From assembly GCA_025800125.1 (NCBI GenBank), contig JAOXSF010000053.1, forward strand, positions 1-64,000: 64,000 bases of DNA. The letters run 5' to 3'. This DNA is from Marinobacterium sp. Lineage in GTDB: Bacteria > Pseudomonadota > Gammaproteobacteria > Pseudomonadales > Balneatricaceae. The notes beneath the pieces are model-generated. The model was not told the DNA's origin. It saw only the letters and a list, made by a program, of their open reading frames with translations, and ran no database searches. Numbering within the stretch: position 1 is the stretch's first letter; each line of letters starts with the position of its first letter. Shown here piece after piece: positions 1 through 9,423 of the stretch. Both the position numbers and the translations under genes were made by a program.

Positions 1-1941
1 CAGCAGGTGGAACAATGTTGGTACAGAGCCATTATGCAGGAACGGCGCCGTTGCCCAGATGCCGTTCAGTGGACGCGCTTTATAACCGGCACCAGCCTGC
101 AGGCAGTTCAGGCGCTCACCGTTCATACGGTTCTGTACATACGGCGATACGTTGTGGGTCTGGTACCAGAAATCATTCACTTCCTGTACCGTGGCACCCA
201 ACGCTGCAGCAAACAGGGTGTTACCGTCTGTGAGCAGATCTTTCATCTCGACTTTCTGACAACCATCCGAGTAATTACCCTCGCTGTCATAACGCAGGTA
301 AGCCCCTTCAGGGCGTGTGCTGTCGGTATCTTTATTTGCGAAAGATTTCAGCGCGTAATCCAGTACCAGATAAATAGACGGGTTACTCTCTTCCATCTTC
401 ATACTGGCAATATCAACGGTACGGTTTGGCAGAATATCAGCCTGCGCAGAGTCCGTGCCTATATATTGCTGTGGAATGATATTCATCGCCATCAACGGGT
501 TACCAGCGGTGCCTTTAGCTGCCCAGACTTTTTCAGTCCAGAACTCTTTGGAATCAATTGGCGGCATATGGCACTGCTGACACATCTGTTTGTACAGTTC
601 TGCCCCTTCTGCTGCCTTGCTCTCATTGATAGGCCCCAGGTACTGTTCTGGCCACTGTGGTGACTGCAAGCCACCAAAGTGTTTCTTCTCATAAGGGTTA
701 TGCGTACCGGCGAGCAGCTCTTCCATCCAGTAGAGATTATCCAGAGGCACAGACGACGCGTACTGTTTTTCACCTGGTTTCATATTTACCAGCGCTGCCA
801 CACCTAATGATTCACCGGCATTACGTACCATTGGCTGCATCACCGAGCCGTCATACTGCACCCAGTCAAACCAGGAGGTAGTCCAGATATGCGGATAACT
901 TACCGGAGCATCAATTTCAGCAAAGTTAGCCGGGGTATGGGTATCAATAGCAAATACGGTATTACCAATACGGTTCAAGGCATCCAGACGGGTGAAACCT
1001 TCAGTGACGGCTTTACTGTCAGCGCCATGCTTCAGTGTCTCTAGCGTCGAGGCCATGCCATCCAGCATCTTACCCAACACCATAGGGTCAGGGATTCCTT
1101 TCATACCGTCGATTTTCACCATGACGGCTTCCAGCTTCTTGTCCGTTTCAGCATCAGCCAGCGCGCGCTTTTCAGCCAGCACACTTTTCACCAGTCCCAG
1201 CATCACCTTGATGTAATCATCTCTCAGGTCTGCTCGGGTTTTCCACTGATCCGTATCAGCCATCACACGATCAGCAAAACGGTTAAAGTGGTGCGGTGCG
1301 ATCAGCGTTACCACCATGGAACGCATCAGAATACCGGTAAGGCCGGTCAGGTCACTCATTGCCGGGCCACCGTCATAACGGATTTTATGGCCGTTATACT
1401 CCATCTGTCCGGTATGGCAGGCAGCACAGGTCAGACCCAGTGCCGACACAGGCTTTCCACCCAGCAGCGGGCTAGGGAAATTATTCAGCTTTGAAAAACC
1501 AACCGGCAGACGGCTCGGGTTAATCTGCGGGTTCGGATTACCCGGAATAAAGCCCAGAGTCTCTGGCAGGTAGTCAGGGTCGCCCAGCAGTTTGCCTTCA
1601 TGAAGACCAGCTTTAATCAGCTCTTTCAGTGACAAATGAGCAGGCGGTTGCTCCAGGTTCATAAACCACTCATAGGGAATCGGAATAGTTGATGTGCCCT
1701 GGGACTCATAGTGGTAATACTGACGCTGGACATCAGTCCAGCCCTGTTCCAGCCAGATACCCTGATCAACAGCTGTCTGCGCAGCGTCTGCCGTAGACGA
1801 GGCATTTTCAGCGTAAGCGTTCTGCACATCAGCCGCCGCTGGTGCAGGCGCTTTCTGCGCATTTGCAACCTGAGTTCCTACAACACCAACACCCAGCCCG
1901 ATTGCGCTGGCTACCATCCATACACCAGGTTTTATTCTCAT
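1..1941 (-). CDS. RoxA-like di-heme cytochrome c (3' end outside window)
   Basis: Secreted c-type cytochrome of the group annotated as di-heme cytochrome c peroxidase, which includes the rubber oxygenase RoxA. The ATG at 1941 follows AGGA at 4 nt and opens a signal peptide of about 28 residues ending in VANA-Q. Two heme-attachment motifs are visible, CAACH near residue 170 and CQQCH near residue 453. The last readable residues contain FLHNGSVPTL, a motif shared by the RoxA-like and di-heme peroxidase families. The 647 codons run in frame to base 1, so the C-terminus is missing. It should act in the periplasm or outside the cell. Substrate is unknown: oxygenase, peroxidase or simple electron carrier are all possible. 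Confidence 0.85.
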   Translation of the reverse strand, partial: MRIKPGVWMVASAIGLGVGVVGTQVANAQKAPAPAAADVQNAYAENASSTADAAQTAVDQGIWLEQGWTDVQRQYYHYESQGTSTIPIPYEWFMNLEQPPAHLSLKELIKAGLHEGKLLGDPDYLPETLGFIPGNPNPQINPSRLPVGFSKLNNFPSPLLGGKPVSALGLTCAACHTGQMEYNGHKIRYDGGPAMSDLTGLTGILMRSMVVTLIAPHHFNRFADRVMADTDQWKTRADLRDDYIKVMLGLVKSVLAEKRALADAETDKKLEAVMVKIDGMKGIPDPMVLGKMLDGMASTLETLKHGADSKAVTEGFTRLDALNRIGNTVFAIDTHTPANFAEIDAPVSYPHIWTTSWFDWVQYDGSVMQPMVRNAGESLGVAALVNMKPGEKQYASSVPLDNLYWMEELLAGTHNPYEKKHFGGLQSPQWPEQYLGPINESKAAEGAELYKQMCQQCHMPPIDSKEFWTEKVWAAKGTAGNPLMAMNIIPQQYIGTDSAQADILPNRTVDIASMKMEESNPSIYLVLDYALKSFANKDTDSTRPEGAYLRYDSEGNYSDGCQKVEMKDLLTDGNTLFAAALGATVQEVNDFWYQTHNVSPYVQNRMNGERLNCLQAGAGYKARPLNGIWATAPFLHNGSVPTLFHLL

Positions 1942-2206
1942 TGTTCCTGATCCTCTGCTTGTCATAATCCTTTCGACCTGCCTCACCAGGCCGCTTCAAG
2001 TTACAGAGGAAAAGACTGCAGATACCGCAGAGTATGGCACCAGACACTGAACGACTGACACAATATAGCCTAACCATGGCCCCCGGATTATCATTGCAAC
2101 AATCCAGCTCATCTCCCTCTGAACCGGTTCAGTCTAGCGGGGTGATGGTGACAGAAACAAGACACTCGCTACAAAACTACTGATTTTATGGGGTATTGCC
2201 CTGATT

Positions 2207-4129
2207 TCACTGGGTTATTTCTTGCTCTGGCTGAAGAGCAGGCGCCGTCTGTAGTGGTAGCTGCAAGCAGAATTCAGTAAAAACGCCCTCCTCGCTGGCT
2301 ACCGTCAACCTCCCGCCCATTTTCTGCACCAGATTCCAGGTGACAGAAAGCCCAAGCCCGGTGCCTTTCCCCACATCCTTGGTGGTATAGAACGGTTCAA
2401 AAATCCGGCGAAGATTGGCTTCACTGATACCCGGCCCATTATCCCTTACAGTCAGTACGACCTGCCCCTCCCGTTGCCGGGATCGCAGTTGCAAACAGGG
2501 CTTTTCCGTATCAGCCTGCACCATCGCCTGAGCTGCATTTTTGATCAGATTAGTCAGCACCTGCTGCAAAAAACCACGGTGGCCGATAATGGTCTGTTCA
2601 GCAACAGTGACTTGCAGATTCACCGCCGGGCTCAGTTCGTAATGCAAAATACGCAAGGTCTGTTCAACCACTTCAGACAATTCAAAAGACGCCAGTTCCA
2701 GACTGTCTTTACGGCTGAAGGAGTTCAGATCGCTGATGATATCTTTCACCCGCATCAGTCCATCACGGGATTCGTTGACGATGGCACGAATATCATCGCA
2801 GACATAAGTCAGATCCGCTTGCTGTTCAAACTCATTGATGGTCTGGCGCAACTGCTCACCCCGTCCTTCCAGTTGCTGATCCATCGCCTGCATAAACTCG
2901 CCATGTAGTTCCAGCATCTTCATCATTGTGCCAACATATTCATCCAGTGGCCGGAAGTTTCCCAGTACATAAGCCAGCGGGTTATTGATCTCATGGGCAA
3001 TCCCTGCTGCCAGCTGGCCGATGGACGCCATTTTTTCGGTATGCTGCAACTGCTCGCGGGTGGTACTCAATGCCTGTAACGTACGCTTCAGACGCACATA
3101 CTGATTTTTCAGCTGATTTTCGGCACTGCGCCGCTCCAGTAGCACCTGCAATTGTTCTGCCGCTTTACTCATTACTTCAACCTGCTGCATGGAAACCCGT
3201 TCCATCGCCATACCAGGAATCAGACAAACCAGTACCCGCACCACACGCCCGTACACCACCAGCGGAAATGCCAGATACCCGGCAATCGTTGTTCCCAGAT
3301 GCGCATCTACTGCAGCCAGGTCCAGAGTTTGGGGCAATAGCTGCACCTGTGGTGTTTTCTGGGTAAAAGCCAGATCAATCAGCTTCTGTAGTGGGTCAGT
3401 CAAGAGCGAGTATGGGGATTCATCCAGCTCGGGATAACAAACGCTCAACAATGCTGGCAAATCGGCCTGAGGCTTCGCCTGTACACAGAGTGCAGCATGA
3501 CAAAACTCGCTCAGGGTGCAGGCAAAGCTTCGGGTCAGCTCGTCAATGCCTTCACTCATTCGAGAAAAACGGGTAACCGACATCAACAACGCCGTCTCCA
3601 ATGCCCGTTGTTGACGCTCAGATTGCAGACAGATAAAGGTATCAAGTTCCCGGCGCACGACGGAACGGTTAATAGCCGCCCGCCGCTGCGTATGCACCAG
3701 ACAACAGGACGCCTGATGCTGCTCCAGCCAGCAGACTTCATCCAGCGCTAACGTTTCGTTGCCCAGCAAAACAATTCGCATTGTGCGGTTTGCCAACCCC
3801 TGGCGTACATAACGGCACAGCTGACGCGCAGACTCTAGCTGGTCTTCCCTGTTCAGCACCAGTATCAGCATGGCAACAGTCTCCATGCGCAACAGTTTTT
3901 TGGCATGCCGCACAGAACCCGCCCGTTGCACGGTACTGTCAACGGGCAATAGAGCGCTTTGGGATGATGTAGCAATAGAGGCTGATTGCCGAGCATTATC
4001 TTCTATCGGGAGCAGATCACTGACTGATTTGCTGTCTGTACCCGATAGAACAATATTTAATCGGCTATATAAACTGTTCACAGGAAACGTTCCCTCGTTC
4101 TTTTTTGCTATATATTTATCTGCATACAT
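2207..4129 (-). CDS. Sensor histidine kinase with degenerate receiver/DUF3369-like N-terminus
   Basis: Soluble histidine kinase of 640 residues with no membrane segment. Residues about 80-200 resemble a receiver plus DUF3369 sensor region but lack a clear phospho-acceptor Asp. A GAF-like region follows (about 190-340), then a coiled coil. The H-box (IAHEINNP) places the phosphorylated His at residue 379. The ATPase domain has an N-box (NLIKNAAQAM, ~531), G1 (DNGPGIS, ~563) and G2 (GKGTGLGLS, ~590). No response regulator gene adjoins it. It is divergent from the BLUF gene across 103 bp, so a light input is conceivable but not shown. The start lacks a convincing ribosome binding site, so the N-terminus is uncertain. 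Confidence 0.85.
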   Translation of the reverse strand: MYADKYIAKKNEGTFPVNSLYSRLNIVLSGTDSKSVSDLLPIEDNARQSASIATSSQSALLPVDSTVQRAGSVRHAKKLLRMETVAMLILVLNREDQLESARQLCRYVRQGLANRTMRIVLLGNETLALDEVCWLEQHQASCCLVHTQRRAAINRSVVRRELDTFICLQSERQQRALETALLMSVTRFSRMSEGIDELTRSFACTLSEFCHAALCVQAKPQADLPALLSVCYPELDESPYSLLTDPLQKLIDLAFTQKTPQVQLLPQTLDLAAVDAHLGTTIAGYLAFPLVVYGRVVRVLVCLIPGMAMERVSMQQVEVMSKAAEQLQVLLERRSAENQLKNQYVRLKRTLQALSTTREQLQHTEKMASIGQLAAGIAHEINNPLAYVLGNFRPLDEYVGTMMKMLELHGEFMQAMDQQLEGRGEQLRQTINEFEQQADLTYVCDDIRAIVNESRDGLMRVKDIISDLNSFSRKDSLELASFELSEVVEQTLRILHYELSPAVNLQVTVAEQTIIGHRGFLQQVLTNLIKNAAQAMVQADTEKPCLQLRSRQREGQVVLTVRDNGPGISEANLRRIFEPFYTTKDVGKGTGLGLSVTWNLVQKMGGRLTVASEEGVFTEFCLQLPLQTAPALQPEQEITQ

Positions 4130-4232
4130 GCAGTGTGCTGCGTTTTCAGTGCCTGATAACGATAGCCATTGCCTGTCAGCCTCGCAAACCCGGCAGCCAA
4201 CCAGCCGCCAGCCAGAACAGGGAGTTTCTTTT

Positions 4233-4649
4233 ATGAAGCAGGTTCGACTTATCTACAGCAGTGCCGTTACCCGTGATATGTCTTTGCAGGATTTGCGCAG
4301 CATTCTTGACCGTGCCCGCAGCAATAACTCTGAACTGAATATCTGCGGTATGTTGTGTTATGAAAACCGCTATTTTCTACAGGTACTTGAAGGGGAACGG
4401 GCCAGTGTGACAGAACTGTTTATCGAAATCGCCGACGACCCACGCCATGATGATATTGAGCTGATCGCCTTTGACTACATCGATAAGCCATTATTTGATA
4501 ACTGGAAGATGGGCTATGCAGGCGGGTCACCGATTTTCCATAAACTGCTGGACAAACTCCAAATGGAAGCCTTTGAACCAGGCAGACTTACACCCCGTCA
4601 GGCGCTGGCATTTCTGCACCATCTTTCCAATCATCAGAGCGAAATCTGA
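4233..4649 (+). CDS. BLUF-domain blue-light sensor protein
   Basis: A 138-residue protein consisting almost entirely of a BLUF domain, which binds FAD and senses blue light. The key residues match AppA in identity and spacing: Tyr8 (LIYSS), Asn32, Gln50 (FLQVLEG), Trp91 and Met93. It should therefore be photoactive. About 40 residues after the core form the usual helical cap; there is no output domain, so it must signal through a partner. The ATG at 4233 follows GGAG at a good distance. The frame is open further upstream, but that stretch overlaps the divergent kinase and was rejected as the start. Confidence 0.92.
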   Translation: MKQVRLIYSSAVTRDMSLQDLRSILDRARSNNSELNICGMLCYENRYFLQVLEGERASVTELFIEIADDPRHDDIELIAFDYIDKPLFDNWKMGYAGGSPIFHKLLDKLQMEAFEPGRLTPRQALAFLHHLSNHQSEI

Positions 4650-4787
4650 CCCATCTGATAAGTACTATCCCTACCCTTTTTGCCACTGATTGCTACACTG
4701 GGCGCTTATTGACCACACGGCTCGTGCAGTACAGACACTGCCCACAACGTCGCCATTGCCCTCTGAGAAAAATAACAGGAGCGCCCG

Positions 4788-5633
4788 ATGAAGTTTGAAG
4801 GTACCCAGAACTATGTTGCTACGGATGATCTGCGTATGGCGGTAAACGCCGCCATCACCTTGCAACGCCCACTGCTGATCAAAGGTGAACCGGGCACCGG
4901 TAAAACCATGCTGGCCGAAGAGGTCGCACAAGGGCTGGGGCTGAAGCTGCTACGCTGGCATATCAAGTCCACCACCAAAGCACAGCAGGGCCTGTATGAG
5001 TACGACGCCGTATCCCGCCTGCGCGACTCCCAGCTGGGCGATGAGAAAGTACATGACATAGCTAACTATATCCGCAAGGGCATGTTATGGCAGGCATTCG
5101 AAAGCGATGAGCAGGTTGTATTGCTGATTGATGAGATCGACAAGGCAGACATTGAATTCCCCAATGATCTGCTGGTTGAACTGGACAAGATGGAGTTCAG
5201 CGTTTACGAAACTGGCGAGCGCATTCAGGCAAAGCAGCGCCCGATTATTATCATCACCAGTAATAATGAGAAAGAGCTGCCAGATGCTTTCCTGCGCCGC
5301 TGTTTCTTCCACTACATCAGCTTCCCGGACAAAGCCACCATGCAGCAGATTGTTGAGGTGCATTACCCCGATATTCACCAGGAACTGGTGCGTGAAGCAT
5401 TGGAGATATTCTTCCAGGTGCGCGAAGTACAGAGCCTGAAAAAGAAGCCGTCTACCTCAGAACTGATCGATTGGCTCAAGCTATTGCTGGCTGACAAAAT
5501 TTCGCTGGAGGTGTTGCAAAACCCGGACAATACTCAGGCAGTGCCACCGTTGTATGGCGCACTGCTGAAAAACGAGCAGGATCTGCATATGTTGCAGCGC
5601 CTGGCATTTATGGCCCGACGTGAGCAACGCTGA
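4788..5633 (+). CDS. MoxR-family AAA+ ATPase
   Basis: AAA+ chaperone-like ATPase of the MoxR group, which typically works with a von Willebrand factor A protein in maturing or inserting cofactors into enzyme complexes. Walker A (GEPGTGKT) lies at about residue 33, Walker B (LLIDEIDKAD) at about 113, with sensor 1 (ITSNNEKELPDAFLRRC) around 160. Length (281) is normal. AGGAG precedes the ATG. It overlaps the next gene in a TGATG junction, so the two are translationally coupled. The client is unknown. Confidence 0.93.
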   Translation: MKFEGTQNYVATDDLRMAVNAAITLQRPLLIKGEPGTGKTMLAEEVAQGLGLKLLRWHIKSTTKAQQGLYEYDAVSRLRDSQLGDEKVHDIANYIRKGMLWQAFESDEQVVLLIDEIDKADIEFPNDLLVELDKMEFSVYETGERIQAKQRPIIIITSNNEKELPDAFLRRCFFHYISFPDKATMQQIVEVHYPDIHQELVREALEIFFQVREVQSLKKKPSTSELIDWLKLLLADKISLEVLQNPDNTQAVPPLYGALLKNEQDLHMLQRLAFMARREQR

Positions 5634-6808
5634 TGCTGATCGACTTCTTTTTTACCCTGCGCAAGGCTCAGGTGCCAGTGACGGTAAAGGAGTTGCTGGT
5701 GTTGCTGGAAGCACTGAAACAGCGCATCGCCTTTGCCAGCATTGATGAGTTCTACCTGCTGGCACGGCTCTGCCTGGTCAAGGATGAAAAGTATTTCGAC
5801 CGCTTTGATCAGGCCTTTGGCCACTATTTCAAAGGGCTGGAAGCACTGGAAGGGTTTGAGAACGCGCTGATCCCGGAACACTGGCTGGAAGCAGAATTTC
5901 TGAAAAACCTCACCGAGGAAGAAAAAGCCGAAATCGAAGCGATGGGTGGGCTGGAAAAGCTGCTCGACACCCTGCGCCAACGACTGGAAGAACAGGAAAA
6001 ACGTCACGCGGGCGGCAATAAATGGGTCGGCACCGGTGGTACTTCACCCTATGGCCATAGCGGCTATAACCCGGAAGGTATCCGTATTGGTGGCGAAAGT
6101 CGCCATAAACGGGCGGTGAAAGTCTGGGAGAAACGCGAGTTTCGTAACCTGGATGACAGCGTCGAGCTGGGCACCCGCAATATCAAAGTGGTACTGCGCA
6201 AGCTGCGCAAGTTTGCCCGTACCGGGGCGGCAGAAGAACTGGACCTGGACGATACCATCAGATCCACGGCCAGCAACGCCGGACTGCTGGACCTGAAAAT
6301 GGTGCCCGAGCGCCATAACGCCGCCAAGGTACTGCTGTTTTTTGACGTGGGTGGTTCCATGAACCCCTATATCAGAATCTGTGAAGAACTGTTCTCCGCT
6401 GCCCGTACCGAGTTCAAGCATCTGGAGTATTTCTATTTCCATAACTGCGTCTATGAACGGCTATGGCAGGATAACCACCGCCGCTTTGACCAGACCCTGG
6501 ACACGCTGGAGGTGCTGCACACCTACACCCGCGACTACCGGGTAATCGTTGTTGGTGATGCTTCCATGGCCCCCTACGAGATTACCCACCCGATGGGCAG
6601 TGTCGAACACTTGAACAAGGAAGCCGGGGCGGTGTGGCTAAAACGGATTATGGACACCTGGGACAAGGTAATCTGGCTTAACCCAAGCCGTCAGGATTAC
6701 TGGCAGTATACCCAGAGCATCCGGCTGATTCATGATCTGGTAGATGGCCATATGTATCCGTTAACTGTGGAAGGCATCGAAGAAGGAATTCGCTATCTGT
6801 CGAAGTGA
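5633..6808 (+). CDS. VWA-domain protein (CoxE-like), MoxR partner
   Basis: Protein of 391 residues with a C-terminal von Willebrand factor A domain. The metal-ion-dependent adhesion site DVGGS lies near residue 238. The N-terminal half is helical and charged, with an EEEKAEIEA-type acidic stretch and a Gly-rich linker. The MoxR/VWA pair is a recurring cofactor-insertion or complex-assembly module; this form resembles CoxE. The stop codon (6806-6808) lies in the first unit of a 15-bp tandem repeat. Confidence 0.9.
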   Translation: MLIDFFFTLRKAQVPVTVKELLVLLEALKQRIAFASIDEFYLLARLCLVKDEKYFDRFDQAFGHYFKGLEALEGFENALIPEHWLEAEFLKNLTEEEKAEIEAMGGLEKLLDTLRQRLEEQEKRHAGGNKWVGTGGTSPYGHSGYNPEGIRIGGESRHKRAVKVWEKREFRNLDDSVELGTRNIKVVLRKLRKFARTGAAEELDLDDTIRSTASNAGLLDLKMVPERHNAAKVLLFFDVGGSMNPYIRICEELFSAARTEFKHLEYFYFHNCVYERLWQDNHRRFDQTLDTLEVLHTYTRDYRVIVVGDASMAPYEITHPMGSVEHLNKEAGAVWLKRIMDTWDKVIWLNPSRQDYWQYTQSIRLIHDLVDGHMYPLTVEGIEEGIRYLSK

Positions 6809-6855
6809 CAGACGTCGAAATGGCAAGTATCGATGTGACAAGCATCGACGTGACA
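6805..6855. repeat. 15-bp tandem repeat, three and a half units
   Basis: Units start at 6805, 6820, 6835 and 6850, each of the form RTGRCA followed by nine variable bases ending in TCGA. The stop codon of the VWA gene lies in the first unit. The sequence was not found elsewhere in the window. Confidence 0.8.
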
Positions 6856-6966
6856 AAAAAGGTTACTGCGACTGCCGGATTCTGCTCTGGTATTTTTGAC
6901 AGAATCCGGCACACTGCCAGGCGTTTTACTTTGCTCTATAAAACCTGGCAATAACGGAATCGCACC

Positions 6967-7794
6967 ATGGCTGTACTGGAACGGATAAAACATCAGGACC
7001 TGGAAGGGCTACGCACCGGCCATATGAACCTGGCAGTAAATACTTCATTTGTGGTGTTCCGGCTGGGTGATACCCTGATTGATGCAGGCCCACGTAACCA
7101 GTGGCGGCATATTCGCCGTTTTATTGATGAGCGTGCAGTACGCCAGTTGTTATTAACCCATTTCCATGAAGACCACAGCGGTTGTGCCGCCCGGATTGCC
7201 CAGCACCTGCAATTGGCCCCCCGAGCCGGGGAAAAAACCGGTTTCATTATGCGCCATGGCTTTCAGATTCAACCCTATCGCAAGCTGATGTGGCGTAGCG
7301 CCGAAAAGGTGATTACCCGTCCGTTCCCGGATGAAATTATCATCAGCGGCCGCGATCAGGTATTGCCTGTCGCCACACCGGGCCATACGCCAGATTTGCA
7401 CTGCTTTTTACTGCCCGAACGTGGCTGGCTTTGTACCGCGGACCTGTACCTGTCCAGCCGCCTGAAACTGCTGGCCCGTGAGGAAGACCTGCACGGTATT
7501 CTGCGCAGTATGGAAACCCTGCTCAGACATGATTTCGATACTCTTCTTTGCGCCCACCGTGGTGTGGTCACTCATGGCAAACAGGCTCTGCAGACCCGCT
7601 ATGAAAATATCTGCCAGCTGGTTGAGGCTACACACCACCTACAGCATCAGGGCTGTAGCGTCAGTGAGATTCGCAACCGGTTACTGGGCCGAGAACCTGC
7701 CATGAGCTTTATTACCGGCTTTCACTTCAGCAAACGTAATCTGATAGAAGCCTGCCTCCGCATACCGCAACAGCGCACACAGCAAGCAGCCTGA
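6967..7794 (+). CDS. Metallo-beta-lactamase-fold hydrolase
   Basis: Hydrolase of 275 residues with the metallo-beta-lactamase fold. The metal-binding motif HFHEDH is at about residue 65, followed by the second-site GHTPD near 140, an Asp (TADLY) near 160 and a His (CAHRG) near 198. The family includes glyoxalase II-like thioesterases, lactonases and many uncharacterised enzymes; the substrate cannot be assigned. It follows the MoxR/VWA pair after 158 bp containing a tandem repeat, so co-transcription is possible but uncertain. It ends 26 bp before the convergent kinase gene. Confidence 0.88.
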   Translation: MAVLERIKHQDLEGLRTGHMNLAVNTSFVVFRLGDTLIDAGPRNQWRHIRRFIDERAVRQLLLTHFHEDHSGCAARIAQHLQLAPRAGEKTGFIMRHGFQIQPYRKLMWRSAEKVITRPFPDEIIISGRDQVLPVATPGHTPDLHCFLLPERGWLCTADLYLSSRLKLLAREEDLHGILRSMETLLRHDFDTLLCAHRGVVTHGKQALQTRYENICQLVEATHHLQHQGCSVSEIRNRLLGREPAMSFITGFHFSKRNLIEACLRIPQQRTQQAA

Positions 7795-7820
7795 CGACAG
7801 ATCACCGACTTTGGCGCAGA

Positions 7821-9185
7821 CTAGTGGGCAGCTGGCAGGTACAACGCAACACGTGCCCCCCCCAGCGGCGCACTGGAGATAACGACTCGCCCCCCATGAC
7901 GGGCCATAATCTCCCGCACAATCGACAGCCCCAGACCATGGCCACCGCTCTGGCGATCACGGGCACTGCCCAGGCGTTCAAACGGCTCCAGCACCCGTTC
8001 ACGGTCAGCCTCGGGAATACCACAGCCATCATCATCAACACAGACCACCAACTGGCCTGCCTCTACCCATAGCTTCAGTTCAATCTGCTGGCGTGCATAG
8101 CGGTCAGCATTACGCACCAGATTGGTCAGTGCCCGCTGTATCAGGTGCGGGTCAAACTCGCCATATAAGGACGCAAGCGGTGCTGCACCCGCCGATGTAT
8201 TGGGCAACTTCAGCGATAACGGAGCCTGGCAACTGCGCCGTAATTTCGGGTATAACGCCGCCAACCAGTCACCGACAGGCAGGCGTTCTGATTGCAATAC
8301 AAGACCGGCACGCTCCATACGCGCATAGCTGAGCAGTTCATCCACCATGGTTTCCAGCTCGTCCAGATCTTCCTCTATTCCCAGCAAACTCTGCGCCCAA
8401 TCGTCTGGTGTAACAGACGGCGGAGGTTCGCTGTGGCCATTACCAGAGTATGGTTCGACGGGCTCCAGCAACGCCAGCTGGCAACGCAAGCGGAAAATGG
8501 GTGTGCGCAGCTCATGAGCAACAGCGTTAGTCAGCCGCTTATGACTGGCAATCAGCTGTTCGATACGATCAGCCATACGATTAAATGCGGTATTGAGCGA
8601 GCCCACAGTCAGGCTGTCACTGGTTGGTGCCCGTGCGGAGAAATCACCTGCGGCAATCTGCAAGGCCGAACGTTCCAGACAACGTAGTTTACGGTGCAGA
8701 AACCAGAGCCAGCAGCCTGCAATCACCGCATTAATAAATAGCACCCCCCACAGATAGAGCGTGCCCTGCAAATCTTCCTGCTGCCAGTACTCAGTCTGAT
8801 AATCAGGGCTGACCTGGTAAACCGTATCGCCCTTTGCCAGTCGGAAATAAAGCGTATCTTCATCATCCGCCAGCAGTGAGTCGAGTTGTATACCAGACGG
8901 TGGTAAATTTTGCAGTTCAGGCTGTGCCTGTAATTGATCACGGGTAACTTCGCGGAGCAAAAGACCATTAGTTTGCGTGGTCTGCTGCATCGCCAGCATC
9001 AGCTCGGTATTACCGCCTAACCGCTCAATACGGTTAAATAGCGCCATATAACTTTGCACAGTCTGGCGCTGATCTGCACTGTCTACATCGTAGAACCAGA
9101 AAGCCGCAATCAGCTCAAACATCACCGTAAACGCTAATGTGCAGACGATAATACCGGAATACAGGGTAAAAAAGAGACGCGCCAT
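7821..9185 (-). CDS. Orphan membrane sensor histidine kinase, RstB-like
   Basis: Inner-membrane sensor kinase of 454 residues: a transmembrane helix at about 8-28, a periplasmic loop of about 110 residues, a second helix at about 140-165, HAMP, then an H-box (VAHELRTP, His224), N-box (NLVRNADRYA) and G2 (GGHGLGLS). The H-box region resembles RstB. The start was placed at ATG 9185 because GGAGG lies 6 nt upstream; an in-frame ATG at 9197 overlaps that Shine-Dalgarno sequence and is less likely. No response regulator is next to it, so its partner must be encoded elsewhere. Confidence 0.9.
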   Translation of the reverse strand: MARLFFTLYSGIIVCTLAFTVMFELIAAFWFYDVDSADQRQTVQSYMALFNRIERLGGNTELMLAMQQTTQTNGLLLREVTRDQLQAQPELQNLPPSGIQLDSLLADDEDTLYFRLAKGDTVYQVSPDYQTEYWQQEDLQGTLYLWGVLFINAVIAGCWLWFLHRKLRCLERSALQIAAGDFSARAPTSDSLTVGSLNTAFNRMADRIEQLIASHKRLTNAVAHELRTPIFRLRCQLALLEPVEPYSGNGHSEPPPSVTPDDWAQSLLGIEEDLDELETMVDELLSYARMERAGLVLQSERLPVGDWLAALYPKLRRSCQAPLSLKLPNTSAGAAPLASLYGEFDPHLIQRALTNLVRNADRYARQQIELKLWVEAGQLVVCVDDDGCGIPEADRERVLEPFERLGSARDRQSGGHGLGLSIVREIMARHGGRVVISSAPLGGARVALYLPAAH

Positions 9186-9242
9186 AACAGCCTCCATTCA
9201 GATAGAGCGCCTATTCTGGCAGTGACAGACAGTATTGTCTGT

Positions 9243-9296
9243 GTAGGTATGTATGGCTTTGTAGGTATGTATGGCTTTGTAAGTATGTATGGTTTT
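9243..9296. repeat. 18-bp tandem repeat, three units
   Basis: Three adjacent 18-bp units at 9243, 9261 and 9279. The first two are identical and the third has two changes. It lies 58 bp upstream of the RstB-like kinase start, within the likely promoter or leader region. Confidence 0.9.
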
Positions 9297-9423
9297 GTAC
9301 AGGAGAGGAGGTTACCTGGCGCTGTGCAGACCAGATACAGACCAACGCATTGAAAAGAATACCAGACACACAAGAGAGGCCTCCTGTGCGTCATCACGGC
9401 GGCTGGACGCCGTTAACTTATAT

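Noticed and set aside
3870..4232. Upstream extension of the BLUF gene
   Set aside because: Would overlap the divergent kinase gene; the internal ATG at 4233 has a good ribosome binding site and fits the family start.
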